Origin: Gnetum montanum
Taxonomy: Eukaryota; Streptophyta; Gnetopsida; Gnetales; Gnetaceae
Assembly (NCBI GenBank): GCA_015680685.1
Contig: MNCI01000808.1
Location: 415,586 to 440,322 of the forward strand
DNA length: 24,737 nt
Direction of reading: 5' to 3'
Positions 11,171 through 20,383 of the stretch are shown here, in pieces. Numbering within the stretch: position 1 is the stretch's first letter; each line of letters begins with the position of its first letter. The position numbers were made by a program, and so were the translations under genes. Under the pieces are notes generated by a model. That model had not been told where the DNA came from and made no database searches. It saw nothing but the letters and a program-made list of their open reading frames with translations.

Positions 11171-11188
11171 TTCCTAACAACAATGCTA
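11171..11188 (-). other. Primer-binding site, decayed tRNA-Asp type
   Basis: Two bases past the minus-strand LTR end, the minus strand reads TAGCATTGTTGTTAGGAA. Against the tRNA-Asp-type site TGGCGCCGTTGCCGGGGA the visible differences are C-to-T or G-to-A. It marks the LTR at 11190-12376 as a 5' LTR for sequence to its left. Confidence 0.65.
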
Positions 11189-11189
11189 A

Positions 11190-12376
11190 TGATGAGTGGC
11201 TAAGTAGATCTTGTGTCCAATCATATGATTTCCACATTCTAAAATTAACCATAGATGAATTAATGAAATCACTTACGAATCATGCCTGAATTACTTAGAA
11301 ATCCATGAAATAATTAACATCTAAGAATTAATCATTTGAAAACTTAATATTCCAAGTATGAAACCTTATAATCCAATAAGCATACTTGAATAAACCATAA
11401 AGATAAATACTTTACAATATCAATGTTTTGTTTCATCAATATCACACAAAGAAATCCTTTAAGTATAAATTTACATGAAGTACAAAAGATCTCCACAAGG
11501 ATCATTTTACAAATCTATAACATGGCTTCAAAAATATAATAATGCTTAGATTTGTCACCACAACATATCTCTAATAATCAACACTTCCACTACATACTCC
11601 AATTTATAATCTACATGATAAGTAGTTGCATATTCCAATACTCAACCATAAAATTCACAAGTGTTCATGCATGTCTAAATTATAATATCTTAATGGACAA
11701 TGTAATTATACTAGTGAGTTGATGTTAAGTTCATGATCATTATCTTCCCAATTAAAGTTAGCAAGCTACAAATGCGTATGGTCTAACTCTTAGTGAGGTA
11801 TATGATTAACTAATGTCATTTGGCTTTAAATGTGCTAAATGTAAGAATGATAAAAATGGTTATAATTTCTATCTCTAAGTATAATGGATTTGTAAACCTA
11901 TTCTATCCTATGGTAATAAGCATCCATTCTTAGTTTTTTGTACACATCATGGGACAACTAAGCAAATCAAGCAAAGTCACTATTGTGTTACTAAATAATG
12001 ATACTTTATGCTCCAAACCAATTGTACTTATTCTACCTTACTAATAGACATTGAAATAGTAAATGATTTAGTAAAAGTAAATGACTGAATAAAATTAAAC
12101 ATTATGGAAAAGTAAAACTATGCTAAGTGAGTTGCTACAATGATGAAGAAAAATCTTGGTCTTTACTATCATTCATGAATTATATCCAAGAATAATCCAC
12201 CAAAATAAGGATTTTTACAACTATAATTCACCATACTATGTGATGGTGGATTGTTATTTATAGCGATGACCATGGCCCACTACATCAAATCTACGATTAT
12301 GTATGTAGAGCTACGATATCGTAACTATGATATCATAGATATTATATAATAGTCTATGATAACACTTATTTTATCA
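11190..12376 (-). mobile_element. LTR shared by two internal regions, minus orientation
   Basis: On the minus strand it starts TGATAAAATAAG at 12376 and ends CTCATCA at 11190. It has a decayed palindrome array (12290-12350, including GCTACGATATCGTA and ATGATATCAT), TATAAATA (12255-12262 on the plus strand as TATTTATA), and the family U5 blocks (11630-11810, 11915-12050). A 411-bp insertion (11208-11618) accounts for extra length. Its 12377 side carries 3'-end internal sequence and its 11189 side a PBS, so it is both the 3' LTR of the 12.4-16.9 kb region and the 5' LTR of the 0.6-11.2 kb region. Confidence 0.75.
11208..11618. mobile_element. 411-bp insertion in LTR flanked by 7-bp duplication
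   Basis: LTR sequence GATGAGTGG...TATTCCAA(T/C)ACTCAACCATA is continuous in the copies at 18792 and 20082 but is split here. The break is flanked by TAAGTAG at 11201-11207 and 11619-11625, which looks like a target-site duplication. The insert is AT-rich, non-coding and lacks obvious terminal inverted repeats or a poly(A) tail. It may be a miniature DNA transposon, but its class is unknown. Confidence 0.5.
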
Positions 12377-12420
12377 TACCCCTATGAATAATTGAAAGCT
12401 CATCCTCAATTTTAAACAAA
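12377..12420 (-). other. 3' internal end: GAGGATGAG motif and polypurine remnant
   Basis: The minus strand reads AATTGAGGATGAGCTTTCAA, then ATTATTCATAGGGGTA, before the LTR start. The first part matches AACTCGAGGACGAGTTTTCA at 24717-24736, the 3' end of the plus-strand element, allowing for C-to-T changes. AGGGGTA is a weak polypurine tract. Confidence 0.6.
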
Positions 12421-12616
12421 AAGAGGATAGTGCTCCTTCCAAACTTATGGGGTTGCATAGATTTTAACATTATGATACATATGTACATGATTGACTTTAG
12501 TATGAATGTTACATTGTGGCTCAAGTGATGTTACAAAATTATCATGCCATGCACGATTAATACATATGATAAGAATATAATAAAATAAAATAAGATTAAG
12601 CTTAGTATAGTTGTCC

Positions 12617-15358
12617 TTAAATTCTAGGTGGTGGTGGCTCTGCCATTGGCTTCTTTTCCTTGTCATTAGGCTTTTGAAATTGATATCTCTTCAACAACAC
12701 CCTGAGTTTATTCTCTTCTATTCTAGGATCATGTACTATCTAGGAAAATTCAATGATGTTGGCTAGAGTTAATACTTTTCAAGGACATGAAAGTTGAGGG
12801 AACATTTTGTTTGTCTTGACATACCATGCTACAAAATACATTCTTTCTTCTTTAAAGGCTCTCACCACTTTTCATAGTTTTGAATAGTCTATCATTCTCT
12901 TAACAAGGTTTTTTGCTACATCATTTTGATCTAGATAGCTAGCCTTGACTACCTCTAGTTTAAATTTTACTATGTGAAATTTTTATTGTGGATCTTTTCT
13001 ATCTACAAATTTGTTTTTACACATTGAGTAGACTATAGCCACCTACTGCTCTAGTTTTGTTCTTGGTTTGTTTATTATCAACATGGTCAAGTTAGCATAT
13101 ATGAGATTAGCTAACCCTATGTATTCTAGTAAATCCTTGATCTATATTTATTTATTCTTTACTTCAGCTTGAATGAAATGGACAAGGCTGTCCAAGATGG
13201 ATTACCAATTAGGTATCTATCCTATGATGGAGCTAAATTTTTCTTTGGCCATCTAGATCTCCTTCTCATTAATTTGTTTATTCATGACCACTTAATCTCT
13301 AAAATTCTCTTTCAGTTATTCATGTCTATTAGCCTCATTTTTCTATGCACTAATCTCATTTGGTTATTTCTATCATATAGCACAAACATCTTCCATTGAC
13401 AAGGTTTTATTTTCTTAGGCCAATTGTCTAATGTCAAGGTTGATTCAGGTAAATTCCTCTCTTAACTAATGGATGTTTTCTTATAAGACATTATTTTTCT
13501 TTTTAATTTTTTTCAACCTCATATTTTTAACAATAATTTTCTTATTTTCCTCTTCTAATGCAATTAAAGCTTTGGTGGGTGTATGTTTGACCATCAACTA
13601 CTAAAGCATTTCATACTACCTTCTCCTTTTCCATCTACATTTGAGTGTATTTGACCATTAGTTGGAAAAATTGTTCATTTCTAAACTTTTCTAATTGATC
13701 AAGTGCAATGTATCATGTAGGGTCTTTTCTTTCTGCTCTTTGTGTGACCAATTTCTCCTATAACCTCTATACTTCACTTTCAATGTGTTATAGCCTAGTT
13801 TTTACCATGACCAATTTTCCTTTTTGTGAGATCAACTTAGACTGAATTGTAGTGATGTCACAAAGGATATCAAGAAGATTCTACATGACTTATCCTATTT
13901 ATAGTAGTCTTTCCAATACATTTTTGTGCTCTACAAGGGTCATTGATGTTTTGGCTATGGTTGCACAATTTGAAAATTACAAGGATTATTTGATGTGATT
14001 TGTTATAACCTCTATTGTTCTTGCTAAATACTAATGTTGCATCAGCACCATTATTAGTTCTTTTCTAGTTTCTAACATTACTTGTAAGGATGCAGCGTTC
14101 CCTAAGATTTCTTTTGCCTAATCATCATCTTCTCCTACCTGGAAGGAGACTTAATGACTTATGGGTTCTATTGATAAGAAAAGCCTATTGGGATTATCTC
14201 TGACTCTATACATAGTTGAGACTTCCCTAATTTTCTAATTGATTATTTTAGTTATCTATTGTAAATGGATCATTAAAGACATGTAGTCAGGATATGCTAG
14301 TAAAGCACTTTGTCATGGTTTGTCTACAACTAGAGTCAATCCATTGGATCTTGCTTGTTCTATTCCTAAAATTGGAATGTTTGTTGCTAGTATAGATCTT
14401 GATGTAACATTAATGCCTACTGGTTTTTTAGCTTGATCCTTCTTTGGAGGCACTAGTTTTGAAATTTTGGAATAAGAAGCATTTTGGGCTTTGTAGAGTA
14501 CATCATTGGTATAGCCCATACTTCTAACTTGTCAACACAATATTTTGATAAGACAAGGAAATGGTAGAGTAGGTTTCCCTATCTTCTTCTCCTTAAATAT
14601 TCTCTATATATCTAAAAATAGTAGATGGGCTATGTTGTCTTGGAATTTCCTGATCAGGATGGCACTTCCTTTTGCAACATAGATGGAAATTCAATTAAGT
14701 TTTCTTGTTGGTATGTTCCAATCTTGACATAGATCTTTTCAATAGTGAACAATCCACTATATTCCTTCTTGATGGTTTCATAACCCTTTGTAGCCATAAC
14801 TTCCATGCATTTGTGTTAGACCTAGTAAACATTTAAGCTATGTTGGCTACAACATTTGGAATATTTAGTACCTTTGCTATTATCTCTACTGAATATGGCA
14901 CTGTGACTTCCTCAATTTTTACAATGGCATCATCTTGTTTATTCTTCCAAAACTAATAAAACTCTCCCAAGTACCATTCACCATTTTTTGAAATTGTCAG
15001 CCACAAATGATAGGTCTATAGCTGCTCACAAACTTTAGCAAGTGAAAAGTCCAAAAATGTTCCAAAATTTAACTCTTCTATGATGGTGTACATAATGGAC
15101 TTCTCTTGAATTTCTTGTAAACAATCATTTGAGAGTGTGAGGTTTTTTAATTCCTCCAGAGTAGGGGTGCATTAGCTTCTATTTGGATAGATTACCCTAT
15201 CGTAGGTGTGAGCTGAAGGATGCTATAAGAATGAGCATCTTACTTTGTAGGTGGAGTTTGTTCTCTAGCTTACACTATACCTCTTCCTTTGGATCTTTTC
15301 CCTCTTAGTTGTGATGATCCTTCTACTTTGAGTCTCTAAGGAGGCATCTACAATCATG
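12617..15358 (-). pseudogene. Accessory coiled-coil ORF of retrotransposon, copy 1 (decayed, 914 codons)
   Basis: Start ATGATTGTAGATG at 15358 and stop TAA at 12617-12619 are 914 codons apart, an exact multiple of three, although internal stops and compensating frame changes occur. In order: a basic N-terminus (RRIITTKREKIQRKR); EELNFGTFLDF (about 15045-15080); a WYLGEFY ... VTVPYSVEIIAKVLNIP block (about 14860-14970); a Lys/Gln/Leu-rich region with AKEILGNAASLQVMLETRK, SKLISQKGKLVMVKTRL and ALDQLEKFRNEQFFQL that looks like coiled coil (13650-14130); and a C-terminal KRYQFQKPNDKEKKPMAEP-rich tail. The FY...VP...I...L-IP pattern recalls the putative plant transposon protein domain, from memory only. 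I saw no membrane segment. It lies 240 bp before the 3' LTR, directly after a truncated gag. Function is unknown; it could be a structural or assembly factor. Confidence 0.65.
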
Positions 15359-15369
15359 AATAATTTTAA

Positions 15370-15755
15370 GAGTAACCAAATAATTCAAAAAAATCAATAA
15401 TGGTCCATAACCCTTCCTCAAGTTTTTGGATTTTGATTAAAATATTTTCTTATAATCAATTTTAGTTTTAATTGAGATTGTAAAGTTAGAAAAATTTGTA
15501 ACTTGGATGAAATCTTGCCCAAGAAAAACTCTTAATTGAATAAGTTCTAATGATTACAAACAAACTTATGTTCAATAGCCTATCATAATCTTTTATTTCT
15601 TATTTAGAAAATGTTCAAATAGTTACTTGGGAGAAAATATTTAGTTTATTGGATTATACAATATTAGAATATTGTTATATTTTATAATTCTTATCCTTTC
15701 TTTGTTCTTTCACATGTTAGAAAATTTAGCATAATTCGCATAAACTATGCACCAT
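15370..15755 (-). other. AT-rich leader between gag remnant and accessory ORF
   Basis: No coding frame. The 100 bp next to the accessory start resembles 3276-3375 upstream of copy 2. A perfect 8-bp inverted repeat ACAATATT-AG-AATATTGT lies at 15658-15675 and could be a decayed GATATC-type palindrome, which would parallel the array at 3690-3795. Protease and pol expected after gag are missing. Confidence 0.4.
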
Positions 15756-15759
15756 GCTC

Positions 15760-16891
15760 TCACCCACAACTGAGTTGGTCACTCCATGAGTGGAATTTTC
15801 CATGATTGTGATTATTGTTACTATTTATAGTATTGCTCTTGTGATTGAGGATAAGCCCTGCTTGGATAGTATGGTTGCTGGTAGGGCTCTTTGAAATTAC
15901 CTTGAAGATAAGGTAATCTCCTAGGTATTTGTTTCTTGACAAACTTTGGATTGAGTACATGTGTCTCAAACTCTTGTAAGTGGGCCATGATAGGGCAACT
16001 TTCCTAAAGATGTTTGTATTGGCACAACTTACATCCTTATTCATCTTTTGAACTTGAGTTAGTTACTTTCTCCACTATAGTAAATTTTCCTTTGTTTTTT
16101 GTAGTTCTAACCTCCATTTTATCTTTTCTTCTTATTATTCTTACCTCTATTAAATGCCTTTTAGATCCTTTCCTTTACTATCTTGAATGCTATAGTAAAA
16201 TTCTCATCTATAGAATACCATATTTTTTCTACCTTTGTTGCAAAATCAATGAGTGATTTTTGTATAGGTAGAGTATGCTGCAAGATTTTATCTTCTAATG
16301 TTTCTTCCTCTTGTGATTCACATATCCTTAAATATTTTTTTTTTGCTAAATCTTTATTATACTTTTCAACTAATTCCCTTTCCTTAGCTCTTCTTCCTCT
16401 TTGACCACTTTGTCCATCATTGATTGGATCTAATGACTGATCATCTCAAATAATCTACCTTAAGCATATACTCCAACGGTTTCTTTTTTTTTGTTCCTTA
16501 GCCCATTGATGATATGCCGAAGTTATTCAGGTTGATAGAATTTGTGGCCTAAGCATCTCTTCAATAAGTAACACTACCTACCCATTGGTACATCAAAGGA
16601 TTCATGTGTCCCTTGTTTCTATCCTTAGATCTATTTTCTCAAATTTGACACTCTAGAATATGTTTGATACTTATCATTTAATAGTTATAGCATGGTACTC
16701 CATCTTCAAATTGATTCTAGCTCTAAGAACTTATACCAAATCTCTACTTTCTTTATGGGTGTTTTGAAAAAAATTTTCAATTTATGTCAATCATTCTTTA
16801 TGTTATGTAGGGCATCGGCATCATGGAAGGCTAGGAGATAGTTTTGTGAATCTACATTATATTTGCCTTCAAACTTTGGGATATTATTCAC
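15760..16891 (-). pseudogene. gag: Ty3/gypsy gag, copy 1 (decayed)
   Basis: Minus-strand translation from 16891 (GTG where the other copies have ATG) gives NNIPKFEGKYNVDSQNYL, then the core gag region (WYKFLELES, LLNDKYQTYSRVSNLRK near 16670, LRHIINGLRNK near 16510). After a Lys-rich region comes a zinc knuckle CKLCQYKHL-x-ESC (about 15995-16035), then a P/Y/Q-rich tail (RRLPYLQGNFKEPYQQPYYP, about 15880-15940). It is collinear with the plus-strand gag at 20384-21640. About a dozen or more in-frame stops show it is dead. The usual protease and pol do not follow; the accessory frame begins 400 bp later. The 5' leader is cut 48 bp upstream by the LTR ending at 16939. Confidence 0.8.
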
Positions 16892-16938
16892 GTTATGTCA
16901 TTTGATGAGATTGTTAGTTAAATGCCTACAAGGAATAT

Positions 16939-17773
16939 TGATGAGTGGCGAGGTACCCCTACACTCAACCATACGAACACGAGCATTTCATGCATGATTC
17001 GGTTGAACTTCGTAGATAGGATAGTTGTGGTATCTAGACAGTTACTCGTAGGTCGTAGTTCGTTGTCTTCCCAAAATTACTTGTATTGTCATGGTTGTAT
17101 GGTTAAGTAAGCTTGAGGTATATGATTTTTATAGCTTTTATCTTTTTTAATGTCTTACGCTAATAGAGGAAGGTGAGAGAGCTAAATAGCTAACTTTCGC
17201 TAACTATTCACTAACTAAGTTCTAACTATTCCTAACACTAGTATCTGTTCCCACTTGCTGCACACATCCTAAACCAGTGCAATGCTATTGGGATTATCAA
17301 ATGCTAATCGTTACTGGGTTACTAAGTGCTACATACATACTCCAAGTGGTCATACTGAGTGTACTTAACTAGGAGAGTCAAGGGTTGAGAGAGAGATTAA
17401 TTAACTAAGAAAGCATTTAAACATTTAACAATAATTAATGACTATTTAGCTTAATCTATATGCTGCAAGGTTTATCATAAAGTTCATCTTTATTGCCGTA
17501 CAAAAATGTGTGCTTAGGTACAATTTGCTCGAATAAAGATCCATTCACATAGGAATTATTCTAACTTTGGAATGGTAAAACTGCTAGAGTTTAGCTAAGT
17601 GTTTGAGACCAAGTGTCTAGAATAGGGAAAGCCACCTCTTATTTATAGACATTGTGGCAGGCCACGATATTGTGGGGGTAGACATGATATCACTGCTTAT
17701 CTAATATACATAGATTCCCTAATGTTGATCATGTTGCGAGTGGCTAATAAGGGTTCTTCCCTAATGTTGATCA
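16939..17773 (-). mobile_element. 3' LTR of the small minus-strand element
   Basis: On the minus strand it ends CTCATCA at 16939. It shares with the LTR at 18982-20082 the GAGGTACCCCTACACTCAACCATACG block (16948-16975), the CTTGAGGTATATGATTTTTATAG block (17112-17135), the AATAAAGAT inverted repeat (17486-17494, 17532-17540), TATAAATAAGAGGTGG (TATA at 17640-17647) and GATATC-type palindromes (17663-17700). The 5' boundary is uncertain (TGATCAACATTAGGG at 17731 or 17773). It lacks the R/U5 tandem units of the plus-strand LTR. No PBS follows its end, which supports a 3' LTR role; the flank is the gag leader of the older element. Confidence 0.7.
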
Positions 17774-17779
17774 TGTTGC
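17715..17779. repeat. 23-bp direct repeat at LTR edge
   Basis: TTCCCTAATGTTGATCATGT followed by TGC is identical at 17715-17737 and 17757-17779, 42 bp apart. It covers the presumed LTR start and makes that boundary ambiguous. Confidence 0.85.
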
Positions 17780-17849
17780 AGTGGTGACCCCTTCAATTCT
17801 CATGATGCTCTCTCCTTTCATGCCTAATCCTTTCTTTCCTTTTTTCATG

Positions 17850-18646
17850 GTTATCTCTCTCTTTATTAGGATGCTTTCTTCCATGTACATGTGTCTCATG
17901 ATCTTTTCTTACTTTGCCATAATGATCCATTAGTCTTCATTCTCTCCTGTTAAAATCTATTGATTAATGTGAGGAAGAAGATGAAGGATTTTGAAAATGG
18001 TGCTAGCTAGTTCCCCTTCTGTGACTTCTTGATTCATTTCTTCTTGATCCATTGTAGGTCTTGGGACTTGAATTCCTCATAAGTCTGGAGTCTTCCTTAT
18101 TTTTTCCAATGGTGTCTACAAGAGCTAAATGTATTTTTATTTGATAGGATTTTTAATACAAATGATTAATGTCTAGGAATGAGATCCATGAGTTTGATAG
18201 AATTTCTTAGCATGGAATAGAACATCTTCTTTTTCTTCCAAGATAACTATCTATGATGCCTTCTTCCCTTTGTTCTATTCATATCTTGCCTTCATAATGG
18301 CATCCCTTCTAGCTTAAGCCTCTATTGGCTAGTATGGCCTAGTCACATTTTTAGTGACTTGATGTCCTTCTTTCACATGGCCAATATGTAACCTCATGAG
18401 GGTTGCCTAAAGCATTGATCATGCTAAATGTTTGAGTGGTAAAAAAATGTTACCTTGTAGGTCTCTCTATTTGAGTTTTTCATCCTGGTAAAAAATAAAT
18501 GTAAACTTAGGATAATAGAAATTAGTAATAGCATATGAAATTCTAGTTTGCATTTGTGCACTTCAATCTTCCTCATTGTAATCTTTGCCATGACTTGCAT
18601 TAAAATCAATTGCAAATAGAGATTTTTCTTTAGTTGTAGGAGCCAT
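17850..18646 (-). pseudogene. Unidentified decayed reading frame in small LTR element
   Basis: I do not recognise this product. The minus-strand frame starts at ATG 18646 (MAPTTKEKSLFAIDF), 127 bp after the PBS, and keeps one frame for about 266 codons with some 16 stops, mostly TAG. Stretches between stops read like protein: SYAITNFYYPKFTFIFYQDE, ARRDAIMKARYE, EEKEDVLFHAKKFYQTHG and VPRPTMDQEEMNQEVTEGEL. A stop density near 6% is close to chance for this base composition, so coding origin rests on composition, the TAG bias and position. It shows no similarity to gag, protease, integrase or the accessory frame. It could be a captured host gene fragment or an element-specific gene. Confidence 0.4.
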
Positions 18647-18772
18647 TTTATTTTATGTGACTCTTAAGTGTATGTACATTTTTAATAAATTATTCTAAGT
18701 GTGAAATATGTACATCATAATACTTGATACAACAAACTTTGTAAAATTAACTAACTAACTAACAATGACACA

Positions 18773-18790
18773 TCCCTAGAAATGGAACCA
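18773..18790 (-). other. Primer-binding site, tRNA-Asp type
   Basis: One base after the LTR end (18792), the minus strand reads TGGTTCCATTTCTAGGGA, 12 of 18 matching TGGCGCCGTTGCCGGGGA; most mismatches are C-to-T or G-to-A. It shows that the LTR fragment 18792-18981 is a 5' LTR with its internal region to the left. Confidence 0.65.
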
Positions 18791-18791
18791 A

Positions 18792-18981
18792 TGATGAGTG
18801 GTTTGGTATTCCAACACTCAACCATATAAGTTATAAGTGTTCACACACAGCCAGATCATAATCTACAAATGGATAATGTAAGTATACTAGTGAATTGATA
18901 TTAAGTTTGTGATCATTACCTTCCCACTTAGAGTTAGCAAGGTACAAATCATATGATTTAACTCTTAGTGAGGTATATGAT
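18792..18981 (-). mobile_element. 5' LTR fragment of small minus-strand element, cut by insertion
   Basis: 190 bp of the LTR 3' part in minus orientation: CTCATCA end at 18792, ACTCAACCATA block (18817-18827), CTTCCCA ... GAGGTATATGATT (18921-18982). It stops at 18981, where the plus-strand LTR begins, so the remainder should lie beyond the right end of the plus-strand element, outside the window. Confidence 0.75.
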
Positions 18982-18984
18982 TGA

Positions 18985-19070
18985 TGAGACGCGATATGCA
19001 CAAGCCGCAATATCGCATCCCATGCGATATCGCGTCGTCCCTTGCGATATCACTTACGCGATATCGCGGT
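18985..19070 (+). promoter_or_regulatory. GCGATATCGC palindrome array in U3
   Basis: Five or more variants of GCGATATCGC occur within 90 bp: GCGATATGC, GCAATATCGC, GCGATATCGCG (19024-19034), GCGATATCAC and the perfect 12-bp palindrome CGCGATATCGCG (19057-19068). The array ends 15 bp upstream of the TATA box, where activator sites of an LTR promoter are expected. Confidence 0.75.
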
Positions 19071-19083
19071 CCGTCACCAAATC

Positions 19084-19091
19084 TATAAATA
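19084..19091 (+). promoter_or_regulatory. TATA box of LTR promoter
   Basis: TATAAATA, conserved at the same place in the minus-strand LTRs (17640-17647 and 12255-12262). Transcription should start about 30 bp downstream. Confidence 0.7.
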
Positions 19092-19211
19092 AGAGGTAGC
19101 ACTCCTCTCATTTCCCATCTTGGCTAGAAGTAGCGAAGCTCTGGCAGTTTGATCACTCCAGAGATAGATTAATTTCCCATGTGCCCGTAGTAGGAGTCAT
19201 AGAGTGAACAG

Positions 19212-19266
19212 ATCTTTATTCGAGCAAAATTGTACCTGAACACAAGTTGTGTACGGCAATAAAGAT
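19212..19266 (+). promoter_or_regulatory. Poly(A) signal within conserved 9-bp inverted repeat
   Basis: ATCTTTATT (19212-19220) and AATAAAGAT (19258-19266) are perfect reverse complements and the second contains AATAAA. The same pair is kept in the minus-strand LTR (17486-17494 and 17532-17540) with a loop of similar length. Confidence 0.65.
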
Positions 19267-19347
19267 GAACTTGATTGGATAAAACTTGCAGTGCATGGAT
19301 AGGACTTTATTTATTGTTATTTATTGCTTTCCTAGAATGTAGTACAA

Positions 19348-19660
19348 GTACAACTTGATTACGAGCATCTAAGGATGTGTACGGCTAGTCAAGGAATCAG
19401 CTGCTCGTCGCATGCAATATGAGTACGACTTGATTACGAGCATTGTGACTACTTGGTAACCCAGTAGCATATTCCAGGATCTGCGCTTGATAATCCCAAT
19501 GGTAGTTCCAGTGTGTACGGCTAGTCAAGGAATCAGTTGCTCATTGCACTTAGGCTAGTTAGGTTCTCTCATCCTTCACTCCTAGAACGTGGGATAAGTA
19601 CAACTTGGCTACGAGCACCTACAGGTGTGTACAGCTAGTCAAGGAATCGGCTACTTATCA
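19348..19660 (+). repeat. Tandem units in R/U5 of plus-strand LTR
   Basis: GTACAACTTGATTACGAGCA occurs at 19348-19367, 19423-19442 (one change) and 19598-19617. GTGTACGGCTAGTCAAGGAA occurs at 19377, 19513 and 19627. TTAGGCTAGTTAGGT follows twice (about 19550 and 19663). Together they make about three diverged units of 60 to 140 bp, absent from the LTR at 16939-17773. Confidence 0.8.
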
Positions 19661-20083
19661 CACTTAGGCTAGTTAGGTGCCTCAGTATTCCCACTTCGAG
19701 CACGTGTGTTACGTGTAGTGATCCCAGTAATGATTAGTGTTTGGTAGCCACAGTTGCATCGGTTCAGGGTGTGTACAGTAAGTGGGAACGGATGCTGATG
19801 CTAGTTAATTTAGACTTAGGTCCTTAGTTAGAGTTAGTTAGCTTTCTCAACCCTTCACCTCATAGCATAGGAGATAAACCTGAAAAGATCATAAAAATCA
19901 TATACCTCAGACTTACTTAACCATACACCATGACAACAACAAGTAAGTTTGGGAAGACAACGAATGATTAACCCCAAGTGTTGCATGGGGCGTTTAGGCA
20001 TTTAGTCTGCGGAGTTCGACCGGATCATGCGTGCTATGCTCGTTTCGTATGGTTGAGTGTAGGGGTACCTCACCACTCATCAT

Positions 20084-20101
20084 TAGCACCATTGCCGGGG
20101 G
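20084..20101 (+). other. Primer-binding site, tRNA-Asp type
   Basis: TAGCACCATTGCCGGGGG, 14 of 18 matching TGGCGCCGTTGCCGGGGA; the mismatches are transitions. It starts two bases after the LTR end. This primer type is typical of the plant Athila/Tat branch of Ty3/gypsy elements. Confidence 0.75.
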
Positions 20102-20383
20102 CTAAGCGTTTGTGTGCTGAATAGAACATAAGGGATATCACTCACATCGTTGTGAGCCTTAACGAACCTTTGGGTTAATCAATAGAAAAAGTATCTAACG
20201 GTGAAATTAGCACACCAATAAAAATGCCTTCTTCTCATATGAGCACAACGTAGACATCATAGGCATCATGAATGAGATAATCATGAAGAGCCCCTACTCG
20301 AAACCTGAAGTATGCTTGATGTAATTGAGGTAGTTAGGATTCCCACAAGGCATTTGAACAATAGTTAGATCAAACGATTAGAC

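Larger units (their letters stand above)
18982..20082 (+). mobile_element. 5' LTR of plus-strand Ty3/gypsy element
   Basis: It starts TGATGAG (18982-18988) and ends CTCATCA (20076-20082), a perfect 7-bp terminal inverted repeat, 1101 bp in all. A PBS follows 2 bp later. Contents in order: CpG-rich palindrome array (18985-19070), TATAAATA (19084-19091), poly(A) signal in an inverted repeat (19212-19266), tandem units (19348-19660), then U5. CpG sites are well preserved, so it is the youngest copy here. The left flank (ATGAT, 18977-18981) is LTR sequence of an older element; the same 5 bp should follow the 3' LTR outside the window. Confidence 0.85.

Noticed and set aside
15760-16044. 94-residue open frame on the minus strand
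   Set aside because: It is read in a different frame from gag, which in this stretch gives the zinc knuckle and a tail matching the plus-strand copy. The open frame itself has no similarity.
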